Positions 45,982 to 57,278 of a stretch of DNA of 64,000 nt are shown here, one piece after another; the first letter of the stretch is position 1, and every line of letters begins with the position of its first letter. The position numbers were made by a program, and so were the translations under genes. The notes beneath the pieces are model-generated. The model was not told the origin of the DNA. It ran no database searches and saw only the letters and a program-made list of their open reading frames with translations. Source of the stretch: Lactuca virosa (lineage: Eukaryota; Streptophyta; Magnoliopsida; Asterales; Asteraceae); contig CAKMRJ010005745.1 of assembly GCA_928212115.1 (NCBI GenBank), forward strand, positions 218,261,558-218,325,557. Reading direction: 5' to 3'.

Positions 45982-46820
45982 AGTTGGTATCAGAGCCTTG
46001 GTTTGAGGGATTCGTACATACTTTCGGGTGTGTCTGAACTCAAACTGAGGATCTGTAAAGTTTTCAAAAGAAAAATGTTTTCAAGGAAAAAGTTTTCTAA
46101 AATAAAAAGGGTGCGGTGCATGCAATCGGTCGAGCTCAAGTAAGTTTCCCAGAATACCCATATATGTTATCTGTTATGACTTAGTTTTTGAATCTGAGAA
46201 TCGCATGTTAGATAGGGCTAGGAGAGATGCCTTTATATGTTGTATGAGCTGGTAGACTTGCATGCTAGTGTTGAGTAGTCAGCGATAGATTGACCTGATA
46301 TGTGATGCTGGTAGCCTTGGGAATATTGGACGCCATGCTAAAATGAGAATGATTATTGGTATTGATAGCTGCTTGGTGTACGTTTTAAAAATTATATACG
46401 GTTAGGATCTTATAGCCTTAGAATGATTGGTTTGGCTCGTCTCATGTTCTGTGTACAATTTGCATGCATAAGGTAGCCGGCAGTGAGGATGGATGGATGT
46501 GGATAGCATGAGTTGTGGTATGTGGGCTGAATGTTCTATGATAGTTCTTTAGATTGGAGTGCTACTACACGAATGTTGCTTGCTCTGTGCTTTGTGGAAC
46601 TCTTGAATGATGAGAGTCAGCTACTAAGTGAATATGACTATATTCAGGAGGTGGATGGCTGGTATCATGAGGAGTTCCTCAACAGCTGATGGCAAGGCGA
46701 GGTTGGGAACCTAGGGGAGCCTAGGAGTTGCTTTGGTGAGTATTGTGTTGCTGTTTAGCGGATATTTGGTGCACCTGTGGAGTAAATGACTTAGAGGATT
46801 CGGGAGGATTGCTGAGGAAA

Positions 46821-46879
46821 GTATGGATAGGTGTGGAAGGTAGTATGGGCCCGTACTACTGAAAGCACTGGATTCATAC
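46821..46879 (+). other. Structured leader element, copy C
   Basis: Outer stem 46821-46828 with 46872-46879; inner palindrome 46840-46859. Near-identical to copy B, as expected from the duplication. Confidence 0.65.
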
Positions 46880-48759
46880 TCGAAATGGTGAGTCTTGGAG
46901 AATCTAAGAAGCTTATGGGAAGGAGAGTTCTTGGTTATGCTCTGATAGTGAGGATATCTGCTTTGCCAGATGAGGATGAGCACACATGACGAAGGACTAG
47001 GGTTTGGTCCCAACTCCGGTGGTGAGCCAGTTAGTGGAAGGACTGCCAGGATTATGAGTTCGCCTTGGATCTCTTGTATCAGGCGGCAGGGGTTGATTGT
47101 GCGAATTATTACGCTTTGGGATTGGAGACTATGTCCTGGGAGTAGTTTGTAGCTGGCTTGGAGCATAGGTTGCTCCAGCTATTGCAGTTCAGCCGTGACG
47201 ATTAAGCTAGTGAGCATGTCGGGGTTCGAGACCCTGAATGATATGGATCCCAGAGCCGAGGGCGGAAAATTGATTAGGAGTACCTTGATGAGAGAGGTTC
47301 AGGTCAGATGAATTTATTGGAGGATCTCGGGCGGAGACCCAAGAAGTTCGGATCAGCTTTTGAGAGGCCAGCAGGTCGGGTTCAGTGCAACGCTTGTGGA
47401 AACTGCACGATGGAGGTTCGTTAGAAAGGTTTGGATTGTCATTGGGATCGGAAGGAAGTGTTACACCATGTCCTCAGGGTGGTCGAGGTAACACAGGAGG
47501 AGGAGGAGGTCAGGATTCCTACAGATGTTTGTGGAGATGCTATCTTCTGGCATTTCTGATGGATATCGGGAATTTGCATCGCTTTGGAATTATGATAAGT
47601 TAGATCTCGGGTCGGTCCGGTGCTATAGTCTGAGTTAGCAAGGGTTTTCAGATGCCAGTCAGCATGCCGAAGAATCTTTGAGAAATCTTCAGACGGACGT
47701 ATCTCGCGGAGCGGGTTCCGCATGTACCGTGATTGCTCTGAGTCGTTGTTGGAATCTGTTTAGTGATGTGGGTTGCTACAGGTGTAGCAGGTTGGGCCAC
47801 GTTAGCAGCGATTTCCTACAGGGGCAAGCCCGTTATATTTTCGTTGTGATCAGGTGGGCGACAAGGAGGTCGACTGTCTGATGATCAGAGAGGAGCAGTG
47901 AGTGCACCTGCTCCAGTTATTTTAGGGTTGTTATCTCTATTGGTGGATGAGTTAATTATATTCAAGAAGGGGTTACATGCCAACTGCATATCATGAATCT
48001 TTGGTGGAATAGTACGAGGTCGTACCATTATAAGTAGCAGATTCCCAGTGTTCGGATGTCATCTTGGGTAGTCGGGGTTGGATCGAGGGCTTGTACGAGG
48101 TAATCATGATTAGGTTTCAGTAGCCTTAGTATTTTGTGCTTGGAAGAGCATTCGGGATTGCTGAGGGAAGAGAGAGAGTTGCTGCTGAAGTTTTGGTTGG
48201 ACTATCCGTCCTTCGGACTTCGAGATCTGAGCGTGATATCATTTTTTTTTAGCATCTGGAGTCATTGATGTTGTTGGGATTCAAGAAGTGTTACCTGGTT
48301 TTCAGGAATTGTGTTGTTTTGGGAAGGGTTACTTATGGTGCACTAGTGTGGTAGACACCGGTCTTCAGCAGATTGATCATTGGAACGAAAGAAGGACTGG
48401 GAATCCTTCAATTTTCATGTGCCAAGCGGACTTAGTTGAATCTATGTGGGGGATAGTCGTCCAAGTATTCAGGACTGGGGCAGGTATGGGACCGGGATGA
48501 GTTTCTCATCCTCATCGAGGAAAATGGCGGCCCAAGTGGCTATTTAGTTTGAGGGTTGTGTGAGCTTGGAGTTCGATAAAACTTCCCATCATGTTAATCG
48601 CGTCTTCTTGGGGCTTGATAGCAGAATATGGGGAAGCAGGTTGGGGCTCCAGTCATGAATTGACTTCAATTCGGGTGTTCGGCCGATTGCGTGCTCGACT
48701 CTGTATGCGTTTCGAATTGATAGATTAGGGGTAAGGCATTGGGTTGCGGTTGTGTTAGG

Positions 48760-49290
48760 ATGAAAGTGTTTTAAGACTACGGGGGAGCCGTAACATTCAC
48801 TAAGGGTCAGTTGGGGTGAAAGTGTTGTAAGACTACGGGGGAGCCGTAGTATTTACTAATGTTCAGTTGGGGTGAATTTGTTGTAAGACTACGGGGGAGT
48901 CGTAGCATTCACTAATGGTCAGTTGGGGTGAAAGTGTTGTAAGACTACGGGGGAGCCGTAGCATTCACTAATGGTCAGTTGGGGTGAAAGTGTTGTAAGA
49001 CTACGGGGGAGCCGTAGCATTCACTAATGGTCAGTTGGGGTGAAAGTGTTGTAAGACTACGGGGGAGCCGTAGCATTCGCTAATGGTCAGTTAGGGTGAA
49101 AGTGTTGTAAGACTATGGGGAAGCCGTAGCATTCACTAGTAGTCAATGGGGGTGAAAGTGTTGTATGAATATGGGGGAGCCGTAGCATTCACTAGTAGTC
49201 AGATAGCGTGGAGTGTGTTGTAAGATTGCGGAGAATCTGTAGCATTCAGATAGTGCGCGAAGTGCAGAAAGACTACAGGGTAGCTGTGGC
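48760..49290 (+). repeat. 56-bp hairpin minisatellite, int2
   Basis: Nine recognisable units plus one degenerate unit, two more than int1. Variants include CTATGG/CCGTAG (G-U pair). An outlying copy is near 49410. Confidence 0.9.
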
Positions 49291-50266
49291 ATTCATGGAT
49301 TCGTTTAGATGACTTAGGCCAAGGTGGGCCAGTTCACAAGGTTGTGAGTAAGTTACAACGCAATTAGAATCGGGAAACGGTAGGTCGAAGGAGACCAGGC
49401 ATGATGTAAGACTACAGTTATTCTGGTAGCATTCACCTTATGCGTCGGATTCAGTGACGACAGGTTGTCAGCTTATCATGATCGGATGGATCAAAAGGAT
49501 TGAAGGAGACTTGAGTGGTGGTATAGATAGGGCAGTTATTGTTAAACGAGGTATCCTTCGGAGGTCGCGTGGGACGAATGCAAGGTTGCTTGCTGGCTCA
49601 GCAACCGGGCAAGAATCCGATATTTCGGATGTGGGCAGATAAGTTGGATCCATGGAGGCCTCAGTTGCTGAGAAAAACAGCTATGAGGCAGTGCATTGTT
49701 CCGAGTAGTGGTAGTGATTTGGGATTCTTATGGGAGTAGCTTGTGGGCTGGGAGGTGCCAAGCCTCTTACATCAGGATTAAATGATCTCGGAACACTTGA
49801 TTCGACCTTATTGCACAACTCTTGTCTAAGTCTTAATCGTTGTAGGGATAAGACTCCTACTCGAAGGATTATTTGGACTATCTGTTAAGACGGGATTTCG
49901 GCATCTGGACGTGGTAAGTGAATTCATCCGGTTGGCAACACCGAGATAATTAGGACCGGAAGTGGTTGTTCGATCAGTTATCCGCGAAGGAAAATTTTAT
50001 GGTACGGTTCTAGTGTGGGAGCTCTGTCGAGGAGTCAAACCAATGTGAGGTCTCGGGATATGGGGATGCAGGAGTAGTTTCCTACATGAGACAAAGGATT
50101 CGTCCTTTGCCGGGATTAGAGAGAGAGTCTGGTTTGGTTGGTTTCGGGTGCATTGAGAAGGCTATAGTTATTCCCGGGTTGTGGAGGTATTGACCAAATT
50201 ATTGGATGTATCAGGGAAGGTAAGGACGGATTTCAAGGACGAAATCTAATTCAAGTGGGGGAGAGT

Positions 50267-52681
50267 TGTAACATCCTATTCGAATTGTTCCCAATTTGAA
50301 TTGGTGATCAGAGGGTTGGGTGTTATCACGCTTCAGAACCTCGAGGGTTTAATTTTAGACCCTATTTGGAGTTAGATAATGTATTTTGGTTGTTAGGGTA
50401 TTCAGTAGGAGTTTTTGGACCAAAGGGTATTTCGATAATTTATCAGCTCGGACTTTTATGGAAAGTAGACTATAGTTCGTGATGTTGTAGGGCAGGCAGG
50501 AATTGATATTAGTGTTGAACGTCTCGATACCTTTCTACAAATACATGGATGGCCGAGATCGGGGTTGTATCGAGTGAGTTATGGTCTTCAGAAGAATTAG
50601 GGTTTTGGGAAAAGCTCTAGTATACGGGCGTACCAAGGTGGTACACAGGGCGTACCAAAGAGAAAGGAACTACACGAGGCGTAGATAGGAACGCGTAGCG
50701 TATATGCGAGGACTGGATCAGGGTGCGCGGCCTCGTACATGGGGCGTACGAGAAGGTACGCTGAGCGTACGAGGGTCATTCTGAAAACCCTAAAATTCGG
50801 ACTTGACCCCTATTTAAACATCCTTAAGTCTTTAGGACTAAACCCTAATCTACCTGTAGAGCCTCATTTCATCCCTTTATACAAGAGATACCTTGTGAGA
50901 GTGTTTTTTAGCTTAAGGAGTGTATTTTGGCCATTTTAGAGTTCATTCAAGAAGAAGGAAGTGCTAAGCAAGCTTGGAGTGGCATTGGGCTTCAAGAATC
51001 TGTATCTAGTTCACCTTGAAGAGCTTCTGGAGGTATAAAGCTTTGATTTTTTCATCTTATTCATTAGATATAGTTAGGGTTTTCTATATTGTCCCTTTTA
51101 GTTGGTTTTGGACCTTCTCTTGAGAGTTGAGCCACTCCAGAGGCTGAAATGGTTAGATCTGAGCCTTGTGAGCATGTTAGGTGCATAAAGGTGTTAGCTT
51201 GAAGAGCATCTAGACTCCATGCATGAGTTTGAAGCTTTAAATGAAGTACTAATGTGAAGAATGAAGTTTTTAAGTCCCATATAGCATGCAAGGGCATAAA
51301 GTTGCAAACTTTATGCCCTGGGACGTCTTAATGAGCTTAGATCTGAGTTTGGGACGTAAAGTCTTCAAGTATTAAGCACTTCATGGATTTTATGCATAAC
51401 ATGTTTGTACGTTGGGCGTACAATGTAGTACGTTGCCCGTACAACCCTTTGCCAGTACGCTAAGCGTACAGAAGGGGTACGCTAGGCGTACGCTCTCAGG
51501 AAGACTTAGGCCTTAGCGGACTTCGGGCCTTTGGGCCCTAATGGTTTTGGGTCTGGATTTGCTGGTAGTTGGGCCTGAATGTACCTTTGGACCAATATTG
51601 GGATAGTTGGGTCTAATGGGCCTTGTGGCCCAATATAGAAATGGACTTCGCATTATGGGCCTCGGTTTGGGCCATGTCTTGGACTAGGTTGTTGTGGGCC
51701 TTCGTGGGCTCATTGGGAACAGGGTTATGGACTAAGGAAATTATTGGGCTTTAGGATAAGGTCTATTAGAGAGGTTTGGGACCAATTTGGAAAATTGGGC
51801 CATTAGTTGATTAATTGGTCTTTGGGCCTTTCAGATTATAGTGTGGGGAAAAGTATTGGACAAGGATAGGTTAGGGGTAAAATGGTCTTTTTACCCCGGG
51901 TATGATGTGATACGTATGGATTAGAACTCAATTGCTAATTGAGTGTTAACTGATATTGGTAGCTCTCGGGAAGTGGACAGGGCAGCAACTACGGATTTCA
52001 TTCGGGAAGCATCTGCATTCGAGGTGAGTCTTCTCACCATACCAATGGGTCTAAGGCACCAAGGTCGGCCCATTTAATGTTATATGGATTGATAGTTGGT
52101 TATGTGAAATGTCTCTAGGACATTTGTATGGAAGTCCCCGGGGGGTTCCCGTGGCAGTATATTAAGACCATGAGGAGGTTCCTATGGCATTTGGTATAAG
52201 TCCTTGGAGGGTTCCATGACTTCCTAGTATGTTTACTTGTTTAGCTCGTATGATATTTCCATGATTAGTGTAGACCGTGTGGAGGTTCCCGCGACAATTA
52301 GCCAAGACCACGTGGGGGTTCTAGTGGCGGTTAGTAAAGACCACGTGGAGGCTTCCCCTGACACTTGGTGTAAGACCTTGGAAGGTTTCCACGGCATCCC
52401 TATATGATTATATGCATGGCTTATATGGTTTATGTAGCTTTCATAGTTAATATGGATTATGTGATTATGTGGTTTGTGTGGGGTATGCTCTGGGGAACAT
52501 ACTAAGCTTCGTGCTTACAGTTTTGTTTATTGTTTCAAGTATCATCGATTTGGAAAGAAACGGCCCGGCTCGATCGCAGCGCACACACCCATGTTTTCCG
52601 CATTGAATGATTTTGGGATGAACTCTGATAAATGTTTTAATTAACGATGTTTTGGATGTTTGGAATAAATGATATATATAT

Positions 52682-52753
<72 letters not shown>

Positions 52754-52803
52754 TTGACTATATTAAAAATGAAATTTTTACCGTTGATTTTTGGGTCGTT
52801 ACA
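50267..52803 (+). repeat. LTR3 of tandem array (2537 bp)
   Basis: TGTAACATCC to GGTCGTTACA. A TA microsatellite of about 75 bp (52674-52750) sits near its 3' end. Its last ~500 bp carry private substitutions compared with LTR1 and LTR2. The acceptor-like CAGG of LTR2 is CAAG here. Confidence 0.9.
52674..52750. repeat. (TA)n microsatellite in LTR3
   Basis: Nearly pure TA repeat, absent from LTR1 and LTR2 where only ATGATATCTATG-like sequence occurs. Confidence 0.95.
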
Positions 52804-52987
52804 CTTGCAGGACTTGAAGGATGGTAAGTTCAAGGCGTCCTCGTAGGGAATATACACAATCTAAGTCAATAATACACAATTTTCTTATTCTTAAGTTCTT
52901 GATACAGGATATGGTTTCCACATTTGTTCTAATTTGCAGTGACTAAAAGAAAGTGAGGAAGTGGAGCCTAGAAGACTGGACCTAGGG
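52804..52987 (+). pseudogene. Copia B gag end and protease start, second part
   Basis: It opens with LQDLKDGKFKASS, the stretch expected right after the zinc knuckle that ends at 37209, then GIYTI with stops between. The protease motif VLDTGYGFHIC has its DTG at 52911-52919. The copia sequence ends at about 52987, where GC-rich DNA begins. RT and integrase are missing. Confidence 0.75.
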
Positions 52988-53165
52988 ATTTCAAAAACCC
53001 CCGCGGGACCCCGTTACCGTACGAGACTAATTTTTTTTTAAAAAATCGGGAGCGGAAGCGGGGGTGGGGCGAGATTAACTCCCGTTTATTTTCGGGACCG
53101 GGGGCGGGATTCAGTATTTCCGTCCCGTACTCCCGCGAGGGCCCGTTTATATTTATATAAAAATA
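52988..53165. mobile_element. GC-rich segment resembling a hAT transposon terminus
   Basis: The stretch AGGGATTTCAAAAACCCC, followed by repeated CGGG/CCCG runs, resembles the terminal regions of plant hAT elements of the SLEEPER type. No transposase, second terminus or 8-bp TSD was identified, so this is a suggestion only. Confidence 0.3.
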
Positions 53166-53954
53166 TATATATTTAATGTAAAATACAAATGGGAAATTAG
53201 GGCTTTAGCTTTCATCCATCACTTCTCAATCTGTCCTCAGTCTTCATAAAACGAATGGCGACTTTCTAGCTTCGGCCTTCGAGATCTTCGACTGGACTTC
53301 CGAATTCAGATTCCTTACCGTAGGACCTGTACTCCGACTGTGACTTCTCGAAGTCTCCAACTCCTACCGGCGTCCGGCGAATGACGACCTGCATTTGACG
53401 TTTCCCGTCACCGCCGCCGACGCCCTTCCTCATTTGACGGTAATGTATCCTTAATTTCCTTCTTTCCTTCTCTGATACAATTGCAATTAAGGTGTATTCA
53501 GTGAACATATTTCGATTTCTCACAGTTTTCTTTTGGAAATTTGCATGTTAATTGTGTGATTTTCCTATTTTTGTAATGGCTTTTATGATGATCAATAGTT
53601 GGAGAGAAAGGTTGTTCTTTCAAATTCGCAGAAGAAAACTGTTGATTATTAACTTTCACAACCGATTAATAAATACTACCAAAAACTTTCTCCTTCCTTC
53701 GTATAAGAACTCCATTTATATTAGGCAATTTGAGAAAGGTGTATTCAGTGAACAGAAGTTTTTCTACCGTATGAGGTGTTTGTGCTGGAAAGAACTGAGA
53801 TTCATAATTTCATACACTATATCTATTGCTTGTTGCTATCAATTTCACAAACTAGAACAGTAATAGAAGTTTTTGAACTGTGATTCTGTGAATAAAGAAA
53901 GAGAAACTCAAACTGGATGTTGATGGTGTAATTTTATAACTTTAGTGATGTTCT
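53166..53954. other. Unassigned region
   Basis: It includes a Pro/Arg-codon-rich patch (53230-53440) and AT-rich DNA. A 19-base sequence, AAGGTGTATTCAGTGAACA, occurs at 53489-53507 and 53736-53754. ORFs of 85 and 103 codons have no recognisable domain. Confidence 0.4.
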
Positions 53955-54722
53955 TGTTGGATAAGGTGTCTAAGTCCATAACTATTTCTGGTATGTACTT
54001 GACCCGACCCGGCATGGTCCATTTGGGTTGCATGGCATCATGCATTTGGATAGACTTAATGAGAGAAATAACACTTGTGGTTTATTAATATTATAAGTTC
54101 ATATATATTAATAGTATTATTTAATTAGTATTGATCAAGAATTAATTTGGAATTAAGTAAATGATCAAAAGATGACTAATTAAATATATGGGTTGATTAT
54201 GTAAATCGTCCATAACTTGTATAGTGGGCTAAAAGGCTCCATAGATTATCAAGTTGGGTTAAACCCATTGGATGCTCCATGGAGGCTTCATGGGAGTTAC
54301 AAACCCATGGGTCATGGAAATGAAGAGTCATGTCACATTAGGGTTTACATGGTGTAACCCTAGATGTGACACACTATATAAGGAACATGATACTCACCAA
54401 AATCGGTTACACTAAGAACAAGTGAGGGCAAGCCGATTTTACAAGTGTTATACATTCTCTAAAGTTATTCCAAAGCATTTGGTGTTGTGTGAAACATTTG
54501 AAGCATCACACTTGGGGTGCTAGGCTCTCAAGGTTTTCAAGGAATCATAACAACTACAAGGTATGTAATTCTATCCATATTTTATGTTAAAAGTTCCCCA
54601 TGTATGCTATATAGGATTATGAACCTTGAAAATCATAATTTGCATGTATTTTAGACAAACATAGATCTAAGGTTTTCTAGGGTTGCATGTACGCTTAGGA
54701 GTGTTAGAATGCTCAAAACCCA
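53955..54722 (+). repeat. 5' LTR of copia C (768 bp)
   Basis: It starts TGTTGGATAAGG and ends at CA (54721-54722), four bases before a TGGTATCAGA PBS. A TATA box (ACTATATAAGG, about 54372) lies in the middle. The PBS is split by the chromovirus and completes at 63878. The rest of copia C is off-window to the right. Confidence 0.7.
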
Positions 54723-54726
54723 TCGG

Positions 54727-54736
54727 TGGTATCAGA
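54727..54736 (+). other. Copia C primer-binding site, interrupted
   Basis: TGGTATCAGA ends here; TCAGAGCC resumes at 63873. TCAGA is the chromovirus TSD, so this insertion landed inside the PBS. Confidence 0.85.
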
Positions 54737-56932
54737 TGTAACGCCCGAGTTTCAGGGCTAAGCATTTTTAGACGATGTAATAGTCTAGGTCAACTATTGT
54801 AACTCTTTTGATGTAATAAAAATGAGATATTTGAGTATTTTGTGAATTTATGTGCTTATTATTTAATTATAAATGTATAATTAATAAAGAATAAAAATAA
54901 GCGTCAAAATTAAAATATGAGATAAGCCCGATATCTTTACATAAAGTTGTAATGGTCAAAACAAGGATTCCGGAGATATAAAGAACGCCGAAATCCGAGT
55001 TATAACGAAGAAGTTATGACCCGACGAAGTTTCACGTCGGAACCGGCACGATACCGGGAAGCGTGAATAGTGAATTTATGATAAAGCGAGTTTTTAGCCG
55101 ACACGACCTAAACGAGAATCGAAGAGCTCTTTAATTGTGGCGTAACAATAAAAAGACAGACGAAAACGGACGTCGGATGAAGAAGTTATGAATTTTTAAC
55201 GGACCAATCCTGTCCCGGCCTGTTAAAAATATAACTTTTAAAATAAATTCAAAATTAGCCAACGGAGTCTAAACAAAAGTTGTAGATTACGTTCCCGCCT
55301 TCGCGTGGATATAAATAACGTCAAAAACGGAGCTCGTATGCGAGAGTTATGATTTTTCTAAGACAGGAGGCCGATACGCGATATTGGGTGACGTGGCACC
55401 ACCACCAGAAACATTGGACATGTGGCACCACCAGAAATTGGACACATGGCACCACCAGAAATTGGACATGTGACACCACCAGAATTTGGACAAGTGGCAC
55501 CACCAGAAGGCCACCACATGCCCCAACTCACTATAAATAGAAGTGCCGGGTTCTCTCATTTCTTACACCTTTCCTCTTCCACTTTCTCTCTCTCTAAACT
55601 CTCTCTCTAAGCTCCCTTGAGCCCCTAAGTCTAGGTAAACCCCCTAGCACCCGAAGGAAGTCCCGAGGCTCCCGGAGTCCCGAGAAAAGAACCTTCGGCT
55701 CGGAAACGCTGATCCAGCGAAGTCCGGTTTTGAGAAAAAACTCGCTGTAAGTAAGGTACGCTACGAAATTTTTAATAATAAACTTTTAAATAATTATAGT
55801 AATGTTATTAGGTCCTTAGAATAATTATTTGGGCTATATTATTTATATATGGGTGTTATTTAACGCTTGTATAATAATAATAATAGCCAGACTATTAATT
55901 AGTCGCGGTTAACGTTAAAACTAAACGCTAGTGATATTAATACTAGGTTTTGATCAAGGAAAAATTGTTTTGAGATAACGGAGTGCTGTTCGAGTACCGA
56001 GTCACCACCTAATCAGGTGAGTGCATAGTTACTTTCATCTTACACATAGATATGAAGTATTTTATATTAATTACGTGCTATGTGTGCATATTATCTGAAT
56101 ACTTGCTGCCTATACTGATGAAAGATTTTATACATGTTTTAAATAATTTAAACTGTATATGTATTTTATATCTACAAAAAAAATGTTGGGGTAAAACATG
56201 GGTAGATGTAATAAGACGATGTGTGATAAAATGATGAGAGGCCTCGATGTTGTTGTTGTTGATTCTGTCATCTAGCGGAGTATGGATGACGACCACAGAC
56301 TCTTCTAGACAGTCCAGTGGAACGCTAGCAGGCTCGCAACCTGTAGGTGTTGTGAACGATGTGTTCACCGGTGTACTCCATCCCCCTCATGGTTGCCTTT
56401 AGGACATTTATTGCTGAGGAAACCCCTTGGCAGTAGTGTCCATCCCGATATTGATCCTTAGTCTAGGTCCCTTATGATAGGTTTTTTAGGGACGTAATGT
56501 GAGGATAACGGGAACGGGTAATCGGGTTATTGTTGATTGATGAAATTAATAAACTTATTTATTGTGGGTTGAAAACCCTATGTGCTCACCAGGCTCCCAA
56601 GCCTGACCCACTCAGTTTCATGTATTACAGGTAGTGGCGCTCGAGCATAGATGTGATGTTTTGGATGAGGGATTACGGATATAGGCCTGTGTAAATACGA
56701 AATAATGTAGTAAGGCTTATATTGTACTGTTTATGCTTTTGATCTGTATCGAACATGACATCTCGAGTCTTTTAATGAAATACATTTCCTTGGAAATGCT
56801 TTTGATAAATCTCTATCATATTTTATTTTGGGAACAAATTCCGCAACACTTTTATTTAAAATGTTACTCTGATTTTTAAAACAAAGCATAAACAAAATCG
56901 GTCTTTTCTGGCCGTGAAGATGGGGATGTCAC
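54737..56932 (+). repeat. 5' LTR of chromovirus (2196 bp)
   Basis: TGTAACGCCC to GATGTCACA. A GGCACCACCAG-type minisatellite (55394-55525) lies just upstream of TATAAATA (55532-55539). CAGGTGAGT (GT at 56017) and TATTACAG (to 56630) are donor- and acceptor-like. Confidence 0.95.
55394..55525 (+). repeat. 24-bp minisatellite upstream of the TATA box
   Basis: About five units with core GGCACCACCAGAAATTGGAC. The 3' LTR copy (about 62443-62530) has about four units. Confidence 0.9.
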
Positions 56933-56934
56933 AG

Positions 56935-56946
56935 TTGGTATCAGAG
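56935..56946 (+). other. Primer-binding site of chromovirus
   Basis: TGGTATCAGAGC, two bases after the 5' LTR. Confidence 0.95.
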
Positions 56947-57278
56947 CATTAGTTTAAGCGAACTAGGAATTTGTAGGATTTCTAGACTTAAACTTAGAAT
57001 GCTAAGCAATGATTGTGAGGTGTGAGCACTAGCTTATTTTAGGAATTGTGCCTAAAATGCTTTTATGTGCTAAATGATTTATGCCTTATATGCTGTTATT
57101 TGTTCGGATCTATGGTCTGTTGCCGACCGGATCTGGAAACCTTATGTGTTTAGGATTCTAAACGTATGACTACGATATTAGAACTAACATGTAAACGTTT
57201 CGGAGAGAGAATAAGGATGATTTAAACGTCTATCCTGAATAAAGATCTAAATTCACCTTATTCGGTGTATAGATCAAA

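Larger units (their letters stand above)
45982..50266 (+). mobile_element. Int2, second internal region of the tandem array
   Basis: It is nearly identical to 39331-43516, with scattered substitutions and a few 1-base indels. It holds the PBS (about 45984), structured leader copy C, a gag remnant with the knuckle CYRCSRLGHVSSDF (about 47772-47813), a longer hairpin array and a PPT (50254-50266). No RT or integrase is present. ORFs such as 46711-47166 on the minus strand are shadows. Confidence 0.85.
37223..52803 (+). mobile_element. Tandem Ty3/gypsy array: LTR1-int1-LTR2-int2-LTR3
   Basis: Three LTRs (37223-39330, 43517-45981, 50267-52803) alternate with two nearly identical 4.2-kb internal regions, each with PBS, structured leader, gag remnant, hairpin array and PPT. 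No RT or integrase is present. The flanks are two halves of one copia gag/protease, but the 5 bp before LTR1 (AATGT) and after LTR3 (CTTGC) differ. The pattern fits unequal recombination between LTRs. Confidence 0.85.

Noticed and set aside
46711..47166. 151-codon minus-strand ORF
   Set aside because: Antisense to the leader/gag remnant of int2. The int1 counterpart is broken, so the frame is not conserved.
53552..53863. 103-codon ORF that might be a host exon
   Set aside because: No domain or splice context was recognised. AT-rich composition makes it consistent with chance.
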